From Celeribacter naphthalenivorans (GTDB lineage: Bacteria; Pseudomonadota; Alphaproteobacteria; Rhodobacterales; Rhodobacteraceae), in contig NZ_JAIVLK010000001.1 of the NCBI RefSeq assembly GCF_020524585.1, positions 372,001 through 436,000 of the forward strand: a stretch of 64,000 nt of DNA. The letters run 5' to 3'. Below are positions 25,444 through 33,148 of the stretch, one piece after another (the first letter of the stretch is position 1; every line of letters starts with the position of its first letter). The notes beneath the pieces are model-generated. The model ran no database searches. It worked only from the letters and a program-made list of their open reading frames with translations, and was not told the origin of the DNA. Both the position numbers and the translations under genes were made by a program.

Positions 25444-26820
25444 TCACGCGGCGTGGGAGCCCAGGGTCACCTGATTGCGCCCCTCGGCCTTGGCGGCATA
25501 AAGCGCGCGGTCGGCGATCTCCAAAAGCGTGTCGATGTCATGAGATTCCGCGCCGCCCATGGCCAGACCGATGGAGGCGGAGACCGTCACCGGCGTGCCG
25601 TCAGGGGCAACGGCGGCAGGTCGGGCACAGATCGTGGCGCGCAGGCGTTCCGCCACAGCGCGGGCTTCCATCAGCGTCGTCATCGGCATGCAGACCAAAA
25701 ACTCCTCGCCGCCGAACCGCGCCAGCAAATCCATGCTGCGCAAGCTGTCGCTTAAGCGTTTCGCCACATCGATCAGCACCGCGTCGCCGGTGGCGTGACC
25801 ATAGGTGTCGTTGACCGTTTTGAACTTGTCGATGTCCAGAAGCATCACCGCGAAATGTTGGTGATTGTCGCGCGCGTCGCGGGCGAGTTTCTCCAGATGC
25901 GGCATGGCGTAATGGCGATTGTAGAGCCCGGTCAGCTTGTCGCGGGTGGCCAGACGCAGGCCTTCGTCGAGCGTCAATTTCAACAGATCGGCCTCTTTCT
26001 TGCGCCGCATCTGGGTGCGCAGGCGCAGGGCCATTTCTTCCGGGTCGGCGCCGCGGGTGATCAGATCGTTGGCCCCGAGATCGAGCGCCATGAGGGCCTC
26101 GCGCCGATCCTGCGGACCATGCACGACGACGATCCCGGCATTCCGCGTCGTCTCACGCGCGCGCAGATCGGAGATCAGCCGCATGCCCTCGCTCGACCCA
26201 CCGGCCTGAGCGGAAATCACGTAAAGATCGGCCACCTTGCCGTGGTAAATCGATTCCAACAGATGATCGGCCCGTTCGATGGCAATCTCGTCATGCACCA
26301 TGCCCTTTAGCCCCGCACGCCAGGTCATAGCCTCCTCGGAGGTGGAGCCGATGAGGGCGATTTTTCCGGGGGTGGCGTAGTGGCTCGCGGCCTCGGAAAA
26401 GCCCAGGGCATGCGCCGTTTCATTGCGGCGGCGCAGCTCTTCGGAGGTGGCGGAGGCGCGCATGAGGGCACGCACCCGCGCGGTCAGGGTCAATTCATCG
26501 AGCGGTTTCGACAGGAACTCATCGGCGCCAGCTTTGAGTGCGGCGATCTTCGCCTCAGGCTTTTGCGCGGGCGTGATGATCGCAACGGGAATATGCGCGG
26601 TGAGCGGATCGGCCTTGAGGGTCGCACAGGCGTCATAGCCGCTCATGTCGCCGAGATCGCTGTCAAGGATGATGAGGTTCGGCCGCGTTTCTCGCGCGAG
26701 CGTGAGCGCCTCCTGCCCGGTCGGAGCCTGTGTCACATCGTAGAAGGCCGAAGACAGTTTGACCTTCAGGATGATCCGATTGGTCGGCACATTGTCCGCG
26801 ATGAGAATCCTGCCTGCCAT
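25444..26820 (-). CDS. pleD: PleD-like diguanylate cyclase with two receiver domains
   Basis: 458 residues: receiver 1 (1-~120), a divergent receiver 2 (~150-280), and a C-terminal GGDEF domain with active-site GGEEF and upstream RSMD inhibitory site. Receiver 1 retains D9, phospho-acceptor D53 (IILDSDLGDMSG) and the TP/KP signature, but the second acidic pocket residue (D10 in Caulobacter PleD) is N10. Predicted to make c-di-GMP when activated. The ATG at 26820 places all residues at PleD numbering. It is divergent from the DUF3572 gene. Confidence in the domain call is high; control by phosphorylation is less certain because of N10. Confidence 0.9.
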   Translation of the reverse strand: MAGRILIADNVPTNRIILKVKLSSAFYDVTQAPTGQEALTLARETRPNLIILDSDLGDMSGYDACATLKADPLTAHIPVAIITPAQKPEAKIAALKAGADEFLSKPLDELTLTARVRALMRASATSEELRRRNETAHALGFSEAASHYATPGKIALIGSTSEEAMTWRAGLKGMVHDEIAIERADHLLESIYHGKVADLYVISAQAGGSSEGMRLISDLRARETTRNAGIVVVHGPQDRREALMALDLGANDLITRGADPEEMALRLRTQMRRKKEADLLKLTLDEGLRLATRDKLTGLYNRHYAMPHLEKLARDARDNHQHFAVMLLDIDKFKTVNDTYGHATGDAVLIDVAKRLSDSLRSMDLLARFGGEEFLVCMPMTTLMEARAVAERLRATICARPAAVAPDGTPVTVSASIGLAMGGAESHDIDTLLEIADRALYAAKAEGRNQVTLGSHAA

Positions 26821-27015
26821 ATCTTTTGCGCGTCCTCTGTAACGGGTCTGCCGGGCGCTTTTGGCCTCGGGGGCGGGGGACGCAGCCTGTGTCTGCGATG
26901 CCCGTCTTGCTGAACCACTGGGTCTCTTTTGTTGCGGTCTGTTGTATTTCTGGTGTTGCCTATGGTTAAGAATGTCGGTGACAAAGGTTAAGAAACCGTT
27001 TCCAAACACCCGAGG

Positions 27016-27024
27016 TTATCCACA
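27016..27024 (+). promoter_or_regulatory. Consensus DnaA box before the DUF3572 gene
   Basis: The 9-mer TTATCCACA, a perfect DnaA box, lies directly before the ATG at 27026, between the divergent pleD-like and DUF3572 genes. One such site in a window this size can occur by chance, so binding is not established. Confidence 0.4.
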
Positions 27025-27025
27025 G

Positions 27026-27304
27026 ATGCAGCAAGAATCCGCCGAGGTGATCGGCCTGAAAGTTCTGGCCTGGCTCGCCGCAGAAGAGGAAATTTTCCCA
27101 GTTTTTCTTGGGGCTAGCGGCATTACTGCTGAGGAATTGATCGCGCGCGCCTCGGAGGTTGAGATCCTGAGCGCGGTTCTCGATTTCTTAACCATGGATG
27201 ACGAATGGGTGAAGGCCTGTTGCCAGGCCACGGGCCTCGATCCGTATGACCCGATGCGCGCGCGACAGGCGCTTCCGGGTGGCGCGCAAATTCACTGGAC
27301 CTGA
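27026..27304 (+). CDS. DUF3572 family protein
   Basis: 92 residues, helical, opening ESAEVIGLKVLAWLAAEEE and containing FLGASGITAEELIARASEVE then AVLDFLTMDDEWVKACC. This is the DUF3572 pattern found in alphaproteobacteria, often near cell-cycle or pleD-type genes. No signal peptide or catalytic motif. A consensus DnaA box ends one base before the start codon. The next gene begins nine bases after its stop, so it likely forms an operon with the HAD phosphatase. Confidence 0.85.
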   Translation: MQQESAEVIGLKVLAWLAAEEEIFPVFLGASGITAEELIARASEVEILSAVLDFLTMDDEWVKACCQATGLDPYDPMRARQALPGGAQIHWT

Positions 27305-27313
27305 GGCCTTTCG

Positions 27314-28024
27314 ATGATGCGCAAGATAGAGGCGATCCTGTTCGACAAAGACGGCACGCTGATGGATTTCCAAAGCAGTTGGGGGCCCTGGGGCGCGGCC
27401 ATGATCACACGCCGCTGTGGGGCCGACCGGCAAAAACAGGTGGCACTCGCTGAGGCGCTTGGCATTGATCTTGCCGCAAAGCGGTTCTTGCCGCAAAGCG
27501 CCGTGATCGCGGGCACGCCCGACGAGGTTGTCACTCTGTTACAGCCGTTCTTCCCGGCCAACAGCGCGGCGGAGATCACCGGCTGGCTGGACCCCGACGC
27601 GGAGAATTTCGCGCCTGTGCCTGTGCCGGGGGTCTACGACTGTTGCGTTGCGTTACGCCAGCAGGGTCTGGGCATGGCCGTCGTGACAAATGATTTCGAA
27701 GCGGCGGCGCGGGATCATCTGTCTCAGATGGGATTGGGCGCGCTCTTTGATGCGGTCGTCGGATATGACAGCGGCTTTGGCGGCAAACCCGCGCCGGGAC
27801 CCTGTCTGGGGGCTGCGGAGCGGCTAGGGGTGGCGCCTGAGGCCTGTGTGATGGTGGGGGACAGCCTGCACGATCTGGAGGCGGCGCAGCGTGCCGGGAT
27901 GATCCCGGTCGCGGTGCTCACGGGTGTTGCGTCAGCCGACGAGCTCTCGGATCATGCTGCGGTGGTTTTGGACAGTGTCGCCGATCTGCCCGCGTGGCTG
28001 TCCGGCGGTAACGTCGGGGGCTGA
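27314..28024 (+). CDS. HAD-superfamily phosphatase (phosphoglycolate-phosphatase-like)
   Basis: 236 residues. HAD motif I AILFDKDGTLMDF (nucleophile Asp and acid/base Asp), motif II VVTND, motif III lysine in GGKPAPGP, and motif IV VGDSLHDLEAA. The variable cap lies between motifs I and II, as in phosphoglycolate phosphatases, but substrate range is broad in this family. It follows the DUF3572 gene closely. No signal peptide. Confidence 0.85.
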   Translation: MMRKIEAILFDKDGTLMDFQSSWGPWGAAMITRRCGADRQKQVALAEALGIDLAAKRFLPQSAVIAGTPDEVVTLLQPFFPANSAAEITGWLDPDAENFAPVPVPGVYDCCVALRQQGLGMAVVTNDFEAAARDHLSQMGLGALFDAVVGYDSGFGGKPAPGPCLGAAERLGVAPEACVMVGDSLHDLEAAQRAGMIPVAVLTGVASADELSDHAAVVLDSVADLPAWLSGGNVGG

Positions 28025-28164
28025 AAACGCAGCTTTCCGGGCCGGTTTTCGAGAGAATGAGAACAATTTTAGGAGTTTATCCAAGCTGCTCAGACGGCAA
28101 TTGGTAATTTCTTAAGAGTGGCCCGATACACCTCCCGCATGTGAATGTGGGAGGCATGGCGACC

Positions 28165-28764
28165 ATGCATGGTATGATTAACCGGGCGATCCAGTGCTTT
28201 ATGCGCGACACCTATGGTGCGGACACCTGGGAAAAAGTCGCGGAACAGGCGGATCTCGGGTTCGACAATTTCGAGGCGATGCTCAGCTATCCGGACCAGA
28301 TCACTCTGGATGTTCTGGGCCGTGCCGCGCGGCAATTGCACAAACCGGTGGAAACCTTCCTCGAAGACCTCGGCACCTATCTTGTCTCTCATCCAAATGT
28401 TGAGGCGATCCGGCGCCTCCTGCGTTTCGGTGGCGAAAATTTCACAGAATTTCTATTTTCTCTCAATGAATTGGAAGGTCGCGCGCAACTGGCGCTGCCG
28501 GATCTCGAGGTGCCGACACTTAAGGTCGAATATGCCGAAGACGGGCGATTCCGGCTCAGTTGTTCCAGTTCGATGCCGGGATTTGGCTATGCCATGGTGG
28601 GCGTGATGCGCGCGATGGCGGATGATTACGGCGCCTTGGTGTTTCTCGAACATCAGGGCTGGATGGATTCGGGCGAGGAAATCATCACCATCAACCTGTT
28701 GGAAGCGGCCTATACCGAAGGGCGCAGTTTCGAACTCTCCGAGCGGATTGGAGGTGAGCTATGA
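28165..28764 (+). CDS. H-NOX-like sensor protein lacking the usual heme residues
   Basis: 199 residues with the H-NOX (heme NO/oxygen-binding) opening MHGMINRAIQ and the C-terminal GYAMVGVMRAMADDYG strand-helix. In canonical H-NOX the proximal His (about 102) lies in an LDxxH motif and the YxSxR heme-propionate motif begins 29 residues later. Ungapped alignment puts E104 (SLNELEGR) at the His position and C133-S-S-S-M137 at YxSxR, so only the Ser is kept. Heme binding is therefore doubtful. The ATG at 28165 has GGGAGG at ideal spacing. It overlaps the HNOBA-GGDEF gene by four bases, so the pair should signal together. Confidence 0.8.
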   Translation: MHGMINRAIQCFMRDTYGADTWEKVAEQADLGFDNFEAMLSYPDQITLDVLGRAARQLHKPVETFLEDLGTYLVSHPNVEAIRRLLRFGGENFTEFLFSLNELEGRAQLALPDLEVPTLKVEYAEDGRFRLSCSSSMPGFGYAMVGVMRAMADDYGALVFLEHQGWMDSGEEIITINLLEAAYTEGRSFELSERIGGEL

Positions 28765-29798
28765 GTGTCGTCAGGCCTGTCACATTCGATGCGGCGCCTT
28801 TCCTGTCCTTCATGCCGATGAGCCTGATCTTCGCGGATTCGGGCGTGATCCTGTCGATCGGGTCGACCCTGGCGAAACTGCGTCCGGCTGAGGAGTTGAT
28901 TGGCAAAGATGTGACGGAGGTCTTCTCCGTGCGCGACAACGGGCGCGGGCAGGGTAACTGTCCGGTTCCTTTGGACACGAAACTCTATCTGAAATTCCGC
29001 ACGGGGGTGACCACGCGCCTCAAAGGTATGGCGGCTTCGATTCCTGGCACTGGCGTCAACATTCTGAACCTGTCGTTTGGCATTTCCATCGTCGATGCTG
29101 TGGCGGATTATCGTCTCACCGCCGGGGATTTCGCGCATACCGATCTGGCCATTGAGATGCTCTATCTGGTCGAAGCCAAATCTGCGGTGATGGAAGAAAC
29201 CAAACAGTTGAACGCACGTCTGCAGGGCGCCAAGGTGGCCGCCGAAGAACAAGCGTTCACCGACACTTTGACGGGGCTCAAAAATCGCCGCGCCATGGAT
29301 CATGTGCTCAAGCGGATGCTGCGGACCCGTGTGCCCTTTGCCCTCATGCATCTTGATCTGGATTACTTCAAATCCGTCAACGATACGTTGGGGCATGCTG
29401 CCGGCGATACCGTGCTTCAGGAAGTGGCCCGGATACTCTTGGACGAAACCCGGTCGGATGATTTGGTTGCCCGCGTGGGCGGCGATGAATTCATCCTGAT
29501 CTATAACCGTTTCACGGATCACACCCGGCTGCTGCAAACCGCGAAACGCATCATTTCGCGTCTCGAAGGGCCGGTGCCTTATCTGGACACTTTCTGCAAA
29601 ATTTCCGGCTCCATCGGCATCACCACCACCGACTATTACAGAGCGCCGACGGCCCATGGCATGATCCATGACGCAGATCTCGCGCTTTATAGTTCGAAAT
29701 ACGAAGGCCGCGCGCAAGCCACCCTGTTTGATCCGGCCGTGCATCACGACACCCATATCGAGGCTGCTCCACAGGCCACATCGCAAGACAAAAGATAA
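28761..29798 (+). CDS. HNOBA-GGDEF diguanylate cyclase partner of the H-NOX-like protein
   Basis: 345 residues. Residues about 12-135 form a PAS-like HNOBA domain (FLSFMPMSLIFADSGVIL, ending TAGDFAHTDLAIEMLY), followed by a coiled coil (EAKSAVMEETKQLNARLQ) and a GGDEF domain with DTLTGLKNRRAMD, catalytic GGDEF and inhibitory RSDD, so it should be an active, product-inhibited c-di-GMP synthase. The four-base ATGA overlap and the HNOBA domain mark it as partner of the H-NOX-like protein. The ligand it responds to is unclear because the partner seems unable to bind heme normally. Confidence 0.88.
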   Translation: MSVVRPVTFDAAPFLSFMPMSLIFADSGVILSIGSTLAKLRPAEELIGKDVTEVFSVRDNGRGQGNCPVPLDTKLYLKFRTGVTTRLKGMAASIPGTGVNILNLSFGISIVDAVADYRLTAGDFAHTDLAIEMLYLVEAKSAVMEETKQLNARLQGAKVAAEEQAFTDTLTGLKNRRAMDHVLKRMLRTRVPFALMHLDLDYFKSVNDTLGHAAGDTVLQEVARILLDETRSDDLVARVGGDEFILIYNRFTDHTRLLQTAKRIISRLEGPVPYLDTFCKISGSIGITTTDYYRAPTAHGMIHDADLALYSSKYEGRAQATLFDPAVHHDTHIEAAPQATSQDKR

Positions 29799-29848
29799 GT
29801 TGGCTTGCGGTTGTTTTGGTCTGCTTTCGGGAAAATAGCGGTCCTGTT

Positions 29849-29984
29849 CAAAATCCCTCTTGCGCCCCCCGCCGGGATTTCATAGATACGCGCTCACACC
29901 AAGCGCGGTCCGTTCGTCTATCGGTTAGGACGCCAGGTTTTCAACCTGGAAAGAGGGGTTCGATTCCCCTACGGACTGCCACTT
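29849..29984 (+). repeat. Left arm of a 136-base inverted repeat containing tRNA-Glu
   Basis: This segment is the reverse complement of 36015-36150 with one mismatch (29855). It covers about 58 bases upstream of the tRNA, presumably promoter/leader, the tRNA-Glu itself, and three bases beyond CCA. The two arms lie about 6 kb apart in opposite orientation. Confidence 0.95.
29907..29981 (+). tRNA. tRNA-Glu (anticodon TTC)
   Basis: Cloverleaf: acceptor stem GGTCCGT with ACGGACT, D arm GTCTATCGGTTAGGAC, anticodon stem-loop CCAGGTTTTCAACCTGG with TTC anticodon, variable AAAG, T arm GGGGTTCGATTCCCC, and encoded CCA end. It is duplicated in inverted orientation at 36018-36092. Confidence 0.96.
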
Positions 29985-30065
29985 ATCCCCCCTTAGACCT
30001 ATCTATGACGTCAGGATTGACCTGTATTGGCTCGCATGGGTATGCGAGGGCGTGTTGTTGCGATT

Positions 30066-30464
30066 TTAACTGAAATTGCGCGCAATCAGGACACCGATCC
30101 AGGCCGACATTCCGGTCAAAACCCCGCCCCAGATCGTGTCCGTCATGACCTGTTGCAGCGACCAGTCCTTGAGCGTCGCGTAATTGGTGAATTCATAGGT
30201 GCCATAGGCCAAAAGCCCCAAAAGCACGCCGCCGATCAGCGCCGCGACAGGGTCATTGTCCTTGAGCGCTGGCCACGAGACAAACCACAACAGACCCGCG
30301 ACATAGCCCAGATAGAACAGTGCCGCAGGGCCCAGTCGGAAGGGATCGGCGAAGAGATGGCCGATGTGGCGTTCGAACACCGGTTTGATCAACAGGCGCA
30401 GCCCGATGGCGTCCACGATGAAAAAGATCAGGGCGGTGGAAACATAGAGACTCGCGAGTTTCAT
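30066..30464 (-). CDS. DUF2177 family membrane protein
   Basis: 132 residues, four predicted transmembrane helices, with VDAIGLRLLIKPVFERHIG after the first and a C-terminal GVLTGMSAWIGVLIARNF. This matches DUF2177. AGGAGC precedes the ATG at 30464. It is the last gene of the operon divergent from rpoE, 32 bases after the SDR gene, ahead of the tRNA-Glu. Members often sit beside CFA-synthase/amine-oxidase genes; function is unknown. Confidence 0.85.
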   Translation of the reverse strand: MKLASLYVSTALIFFIVDAIGLRLLIKPVFERHIGHLFADPFRLGPAALFYLGYVAGLLWFVSWPALKDNDPVAALIGGVLLGLLAYGTYEFTNYATLKDWSLQQVMTDTIWGGVLTGMSAWIGVLIARNFS

Positions 30465-30496
30465 AACGTGCTCCTTGGTGGCGTCTTTTGCGATGG

Positions 30497-31237
30497 TTAT
30501 TGAACGAGGCGGCGGGTCAGTGGCAGGGAGGCCCAATAGGGCAAGGCGCGCATCAGTTTGAGGACGAGCGTCAGTCGACGTGGAAAATGCACTTCGAATC
30601 GCCGCTCATTCAGCCCCTTCACGATACACTCCGCGGCGCGCTCCGGCGGAATCACGGCGGGCATTTCAAAATTGTTTTGCGCTGTCAGCCGCGTGTCGAC
30701 AAACCCCGGGCTGATCAGGCGCACATCGATCTGGCCGCCCCATTCCGCGCGCAGGCTTTCGACCAGATTGATCACCCCGGCCTTGGTGGCGGAGTAAATC
30801 TGACCCTGCGGCAGTCCGATATAGCCCGCGACGGAGCCGCAGAGCGCCAATTGCCCGCCAGCCCGCAACAAAGGCGGCGCGATCTGGGCGATGTGGAAGC
30901 TGCCCATGAGATTGACCGTGACAAGCTGTGCCGCGCGCTCAGGGTCCAAGTCCTTGATCTTGCCGGGATCATAGAGCGCGGCGAGATGGATGATACGGTC
31001 GAGCGGGCCTATGGCGGTGATCTTTTCCGCCGCCGCCTCAAGGCTGTGTCGATCACTCACATCGAGTGCCACTGCGCGATGTGCGGCCCCGAGCCGGTCG
31101 GCCAAGGCGGTCAACCTGTCCTCGGAGCGCGCTGAGAGAATGAGATGCGCGCCCGTCGCCGCATAGGCCTCGGCCAGCTTTTCGCCGATGCCGTCGGAGG
31201 CGCCTATGATCCATATGCGGTCCGGGGCGTCAGGCAT
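30497..31237 (-). CDS. Short-chain dehydrogenase/reductase
   Basis: 246 residues. N-terminal cofactor motif GASDGIGE, active-site Ser in CGSVAGYIG and catalytic YSATK. A classical NAD(P)-dependent SDR is expected, probably acting on a lipid-derived carbonyl or alcohol given the operon. The ATG at 31237 places the Rossmann motif at the usual distance. It overlaps the upstream methyltransferase gene by eight bases. Confidence 0.88.
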   Translation of the reverse strand: MPDAPDRIWIIGASDGIGEKLAEAYAATGAHLILSARSEDRLTALADRLGAAHRAVALDVSDRHSLEAAAEKITAIGPLDRIIHLAALYDPGKIKDLDPERAAQLVTVNLMGSFHIAQIAPPLLRAGGQLALCGSVAGYIGLPQGQIYSATKAGVINLVESLRAEWGGQIDVRLISPGFVDTRLTAQNNFEMPAVIPPERAAECIVKGLNERRFEVHFPRRLTLVLKLMRALPYWASLPLTRRLVQ

Positions 31238-32384
31238 GGCGCAGTTCCACCTGCACGACATCGGTCTGACCCGCAGCAAAGGAGGCGGCACAGATGCCGA
31301 GGTAGAATCGCCAGCTGCGCAGGAACGCCTCGCCATAGCCGAGACGCTTCACCCGCGCGGTCTGTGCCGTCAAACGCTGATCCCAGAGCGCGCAGGTGCG
31401 GGCGTAATCTGCACCGAAGGCAAAGTGATCCGTGACCTTGAGACCAGCCCTTGCGGCCTGATCAAAGATCACCCGGTCGCTGAGCAACATGCCGCCCGGA
31501 AACGTATGTTGGCGAATGTAATCGGCGCTTTTGCGGTAGGTTTCGAAATAGCTGTTTGGCACGGTGATGGCCTGTACCATGGCGCGCCCGCCCTCACCCA
31601 TCCGCGCTTTGAGGGTCGCGAAATAGGTCGGCCAATAGGTTTCGCCCACCGCTTCGATCATCTCGATAGAGACGATATGGTCAAAGCGGCCTTGGGTTTT
31701 GCGGTAGTCCTGAAGGCGAATTTCGGCGCGTCCATCAAGGCGCGCGTCGGCATAGCCTTTTTGGCTGGGAGAAACCGTCAGCCCCGTCACATGGTGCCCG
31801 GCCTCGGCGGCGCGTTCGGCAAACCCGCCCCAGCCGCAGCCGATCTCCAGCACGCGCTCGCCCTTCAAACGGTTGAGAATGCGGTCGTATTTCTGCGCTT
31901 GAGCCGTCGCCAAATCGGTCTGATCGCCCGCAAACAGCGCCGAGGAATAGGTCATGCTGTCGTCGAGCCAAAGCTGATAGAACTCATTGCCGACGTCGTA
32001 ATGCGCGCGGATGTTTCGGGCCGCGCCGCGCGGGGTATTGGCGCGCATCAGGCGGTTCACGACCCGGTATTTCAGCGTGTTCCAAAAGCCTGCGTAGGCG
32101 TAGCCGCGAAACTGGTAGAGGTTGCGCAGCGCCATCTCGGTCAGATCCTGCACCGAACTCGTATCCCAAAGCCCCGCGACATAGGTTTCGCCGAGACCAA
32201 TATCACCGCGCGCGGCAATCGCGGTCACCACGGACCAGTCGTAAATTTGCATCTCGGCAGCGGGGGTGCCGCGGCCAAAATCAAAAATCTCTCCCTCGGG
32301 CGTATGGAGCCGCAAACTGCCCTCGTTGATTTGGGCGCAGGTGTCTAAGAAGTCGCGTTTCACGCGGTTGGTAAGGAACAACAT
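31230..32384 (-). CDS. Cyclopropane-fatty-acid-synthase-like SAM methyltransferase
   Basis: 384 residues, near the usual CFA synthase length. SAM motif I VLEIGCGWGGFAERAAEAG, upstream AHYDVGNEFYQLWLDDSMTYSSA, QYDRI-like QAQKYDRILNRL, and QHTFPGGMLLSD are CFA family motifs. It should methylate an acyl chain of membrane phospholipids. In Rhodobacter sphaeroides related genes in the RpoE regulon make methylated furan fatty acids (recalled), so this could be a Ufa-type methyltransferase rather than a true cyclopropane synthase. One-base overlap with the DUF1365 gene. Confidence 0.88.
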   Translation of the reverse strand: MLFLTNRVKRDFLDTCAQINEGSLRLHTPEGEIFDFGRGTPAAEMQIYDWSVVTAIAARGDIGLGETYVAGLWDTSSVQDLTEMALRNLYQFRGYAYAGFWNTLKYRVVNRLMRANTPRGAARNIRAHYDVGNEFYQLWLDDSMTYSSALFAGDQTDLATAQAQKYDRILNRLKGERVLEIGCGWGGFAERAAEAGHHVTGLTVSPSQKGYADARLDGRAEIRLQDYRKTQGRFDHIVSIEMIEAVGETYWPTYFATLKARMGEGGRAMVQAITVPNSYFETYRKSADYIRQHTFPGGMLLSDRVIFDQAARAGLKVTDHFAFGADYARTCALWDQRLTAQTARVKRLGYGEAFLRSWRFYLGICAASFAAGQTDVVQVELRHA

Positions 32385-33148
32385 CAGCTGACCTCCTGTT
32401 CAGGCGGTGTTGGGCGGGTGCGGTAGGTCGCCCCTTTGAGTTTCAGGCGCAGGGCTTGCCAATAGATCAGAATGATCGTGCGCAGCGCGCCCAGCGGGCG
32501 GCGGAACGCAGCTTTGACAAAATCCAGATTGGTCATCGGCTGACGCGGGCCGGAGAGTGTCGCGATGACGCCCTCATCCCCGTTCCGATGCAGAATGCGG
32601 ATGGCGATTTGATCGCCCAGAATGCCAAAGCCGAACTCATAGCCGCCTTTGATCTCTTGAAAGGGCGAAACGTGTAGGGCTTTCGGTTTTTCCAGACGCG
32701 TTTTCACCGTGAGGGGCGCGAAATTGCCGTCGTTGCAAAAGTAGGAATGCCGGTCGCCAAAAGGGGTCGAGACCTCCGCGATCACCGCGATCAGGTCCGG
32801 TCCGCGATAAATCAGCCAAAAGCTCACCGGGTTGAACACATAGCCAAGAAAACGCGGCTGGGTCAGGAGGTAGAGTTTCAGATCGGGGTCGGTGAGCCCG
32901 TGATCCGCCATGACCTCGCGCGCCCAGACCGCGCCGCGCCCCTGTTTGAGCGGACCGCCGTGGTCGATGTCATGGACGGAAAACAGGTTGAACCGATTGC
33001 GGGAAAACAAAAGAGGCGTCGGTTGATCCACCTCTGGTTCAATCAGCACATAATCCACGCCGTAACGAAACCCATGGCTCACGGCGCCTCGGCGTTTGTG
33101 CATCGTCACCGCTGGGATGTGATGCGGTATGCTCTTCCCAGTGGTCAT
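32384..33148 (-). CDS. DUF1365 family protein
   Basis: 254 residues, starting with HKRRGAVSHGFRYGVDYVLI and containing PRFLGYVFNPVSFWLIYRG and the acidic DDHGG-like segment HDIDHGG, typical of DUF1365. Such genes almost always lie between a flavin amine-oxidase-like gene and a CFA-synthase-like gene, as here. Four-base overlap with the preceding FAD gene and one-base overlap with the next, so translation is tightly coupled. A lipid-modification role is likely but unproven. Confidence 0.9.
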   Translation of the reverse strand: MTTGKSIPHHIPAVTMHKRRGAVSHGFRYGVDYVLIEPEVDQPTPLLFSRNRFNLFSVHDIDHGGPLKQGRGAVWAREVMADHGLTDPDLKLYLLTQPRFLGYVFNPVSFWLIYRGPDLIAVIAEVSTPFGDRHSYFCNDGNFAPLTVKTRLEKPKALHVSPFQEIKGGYEFGFGILGDQIAIRILHRNGDEGVIATLSGPRQPMTNLDFVKAAFRRPLGALRTIILIYWQALRLKLKGATYRTRPTPPEQEVS

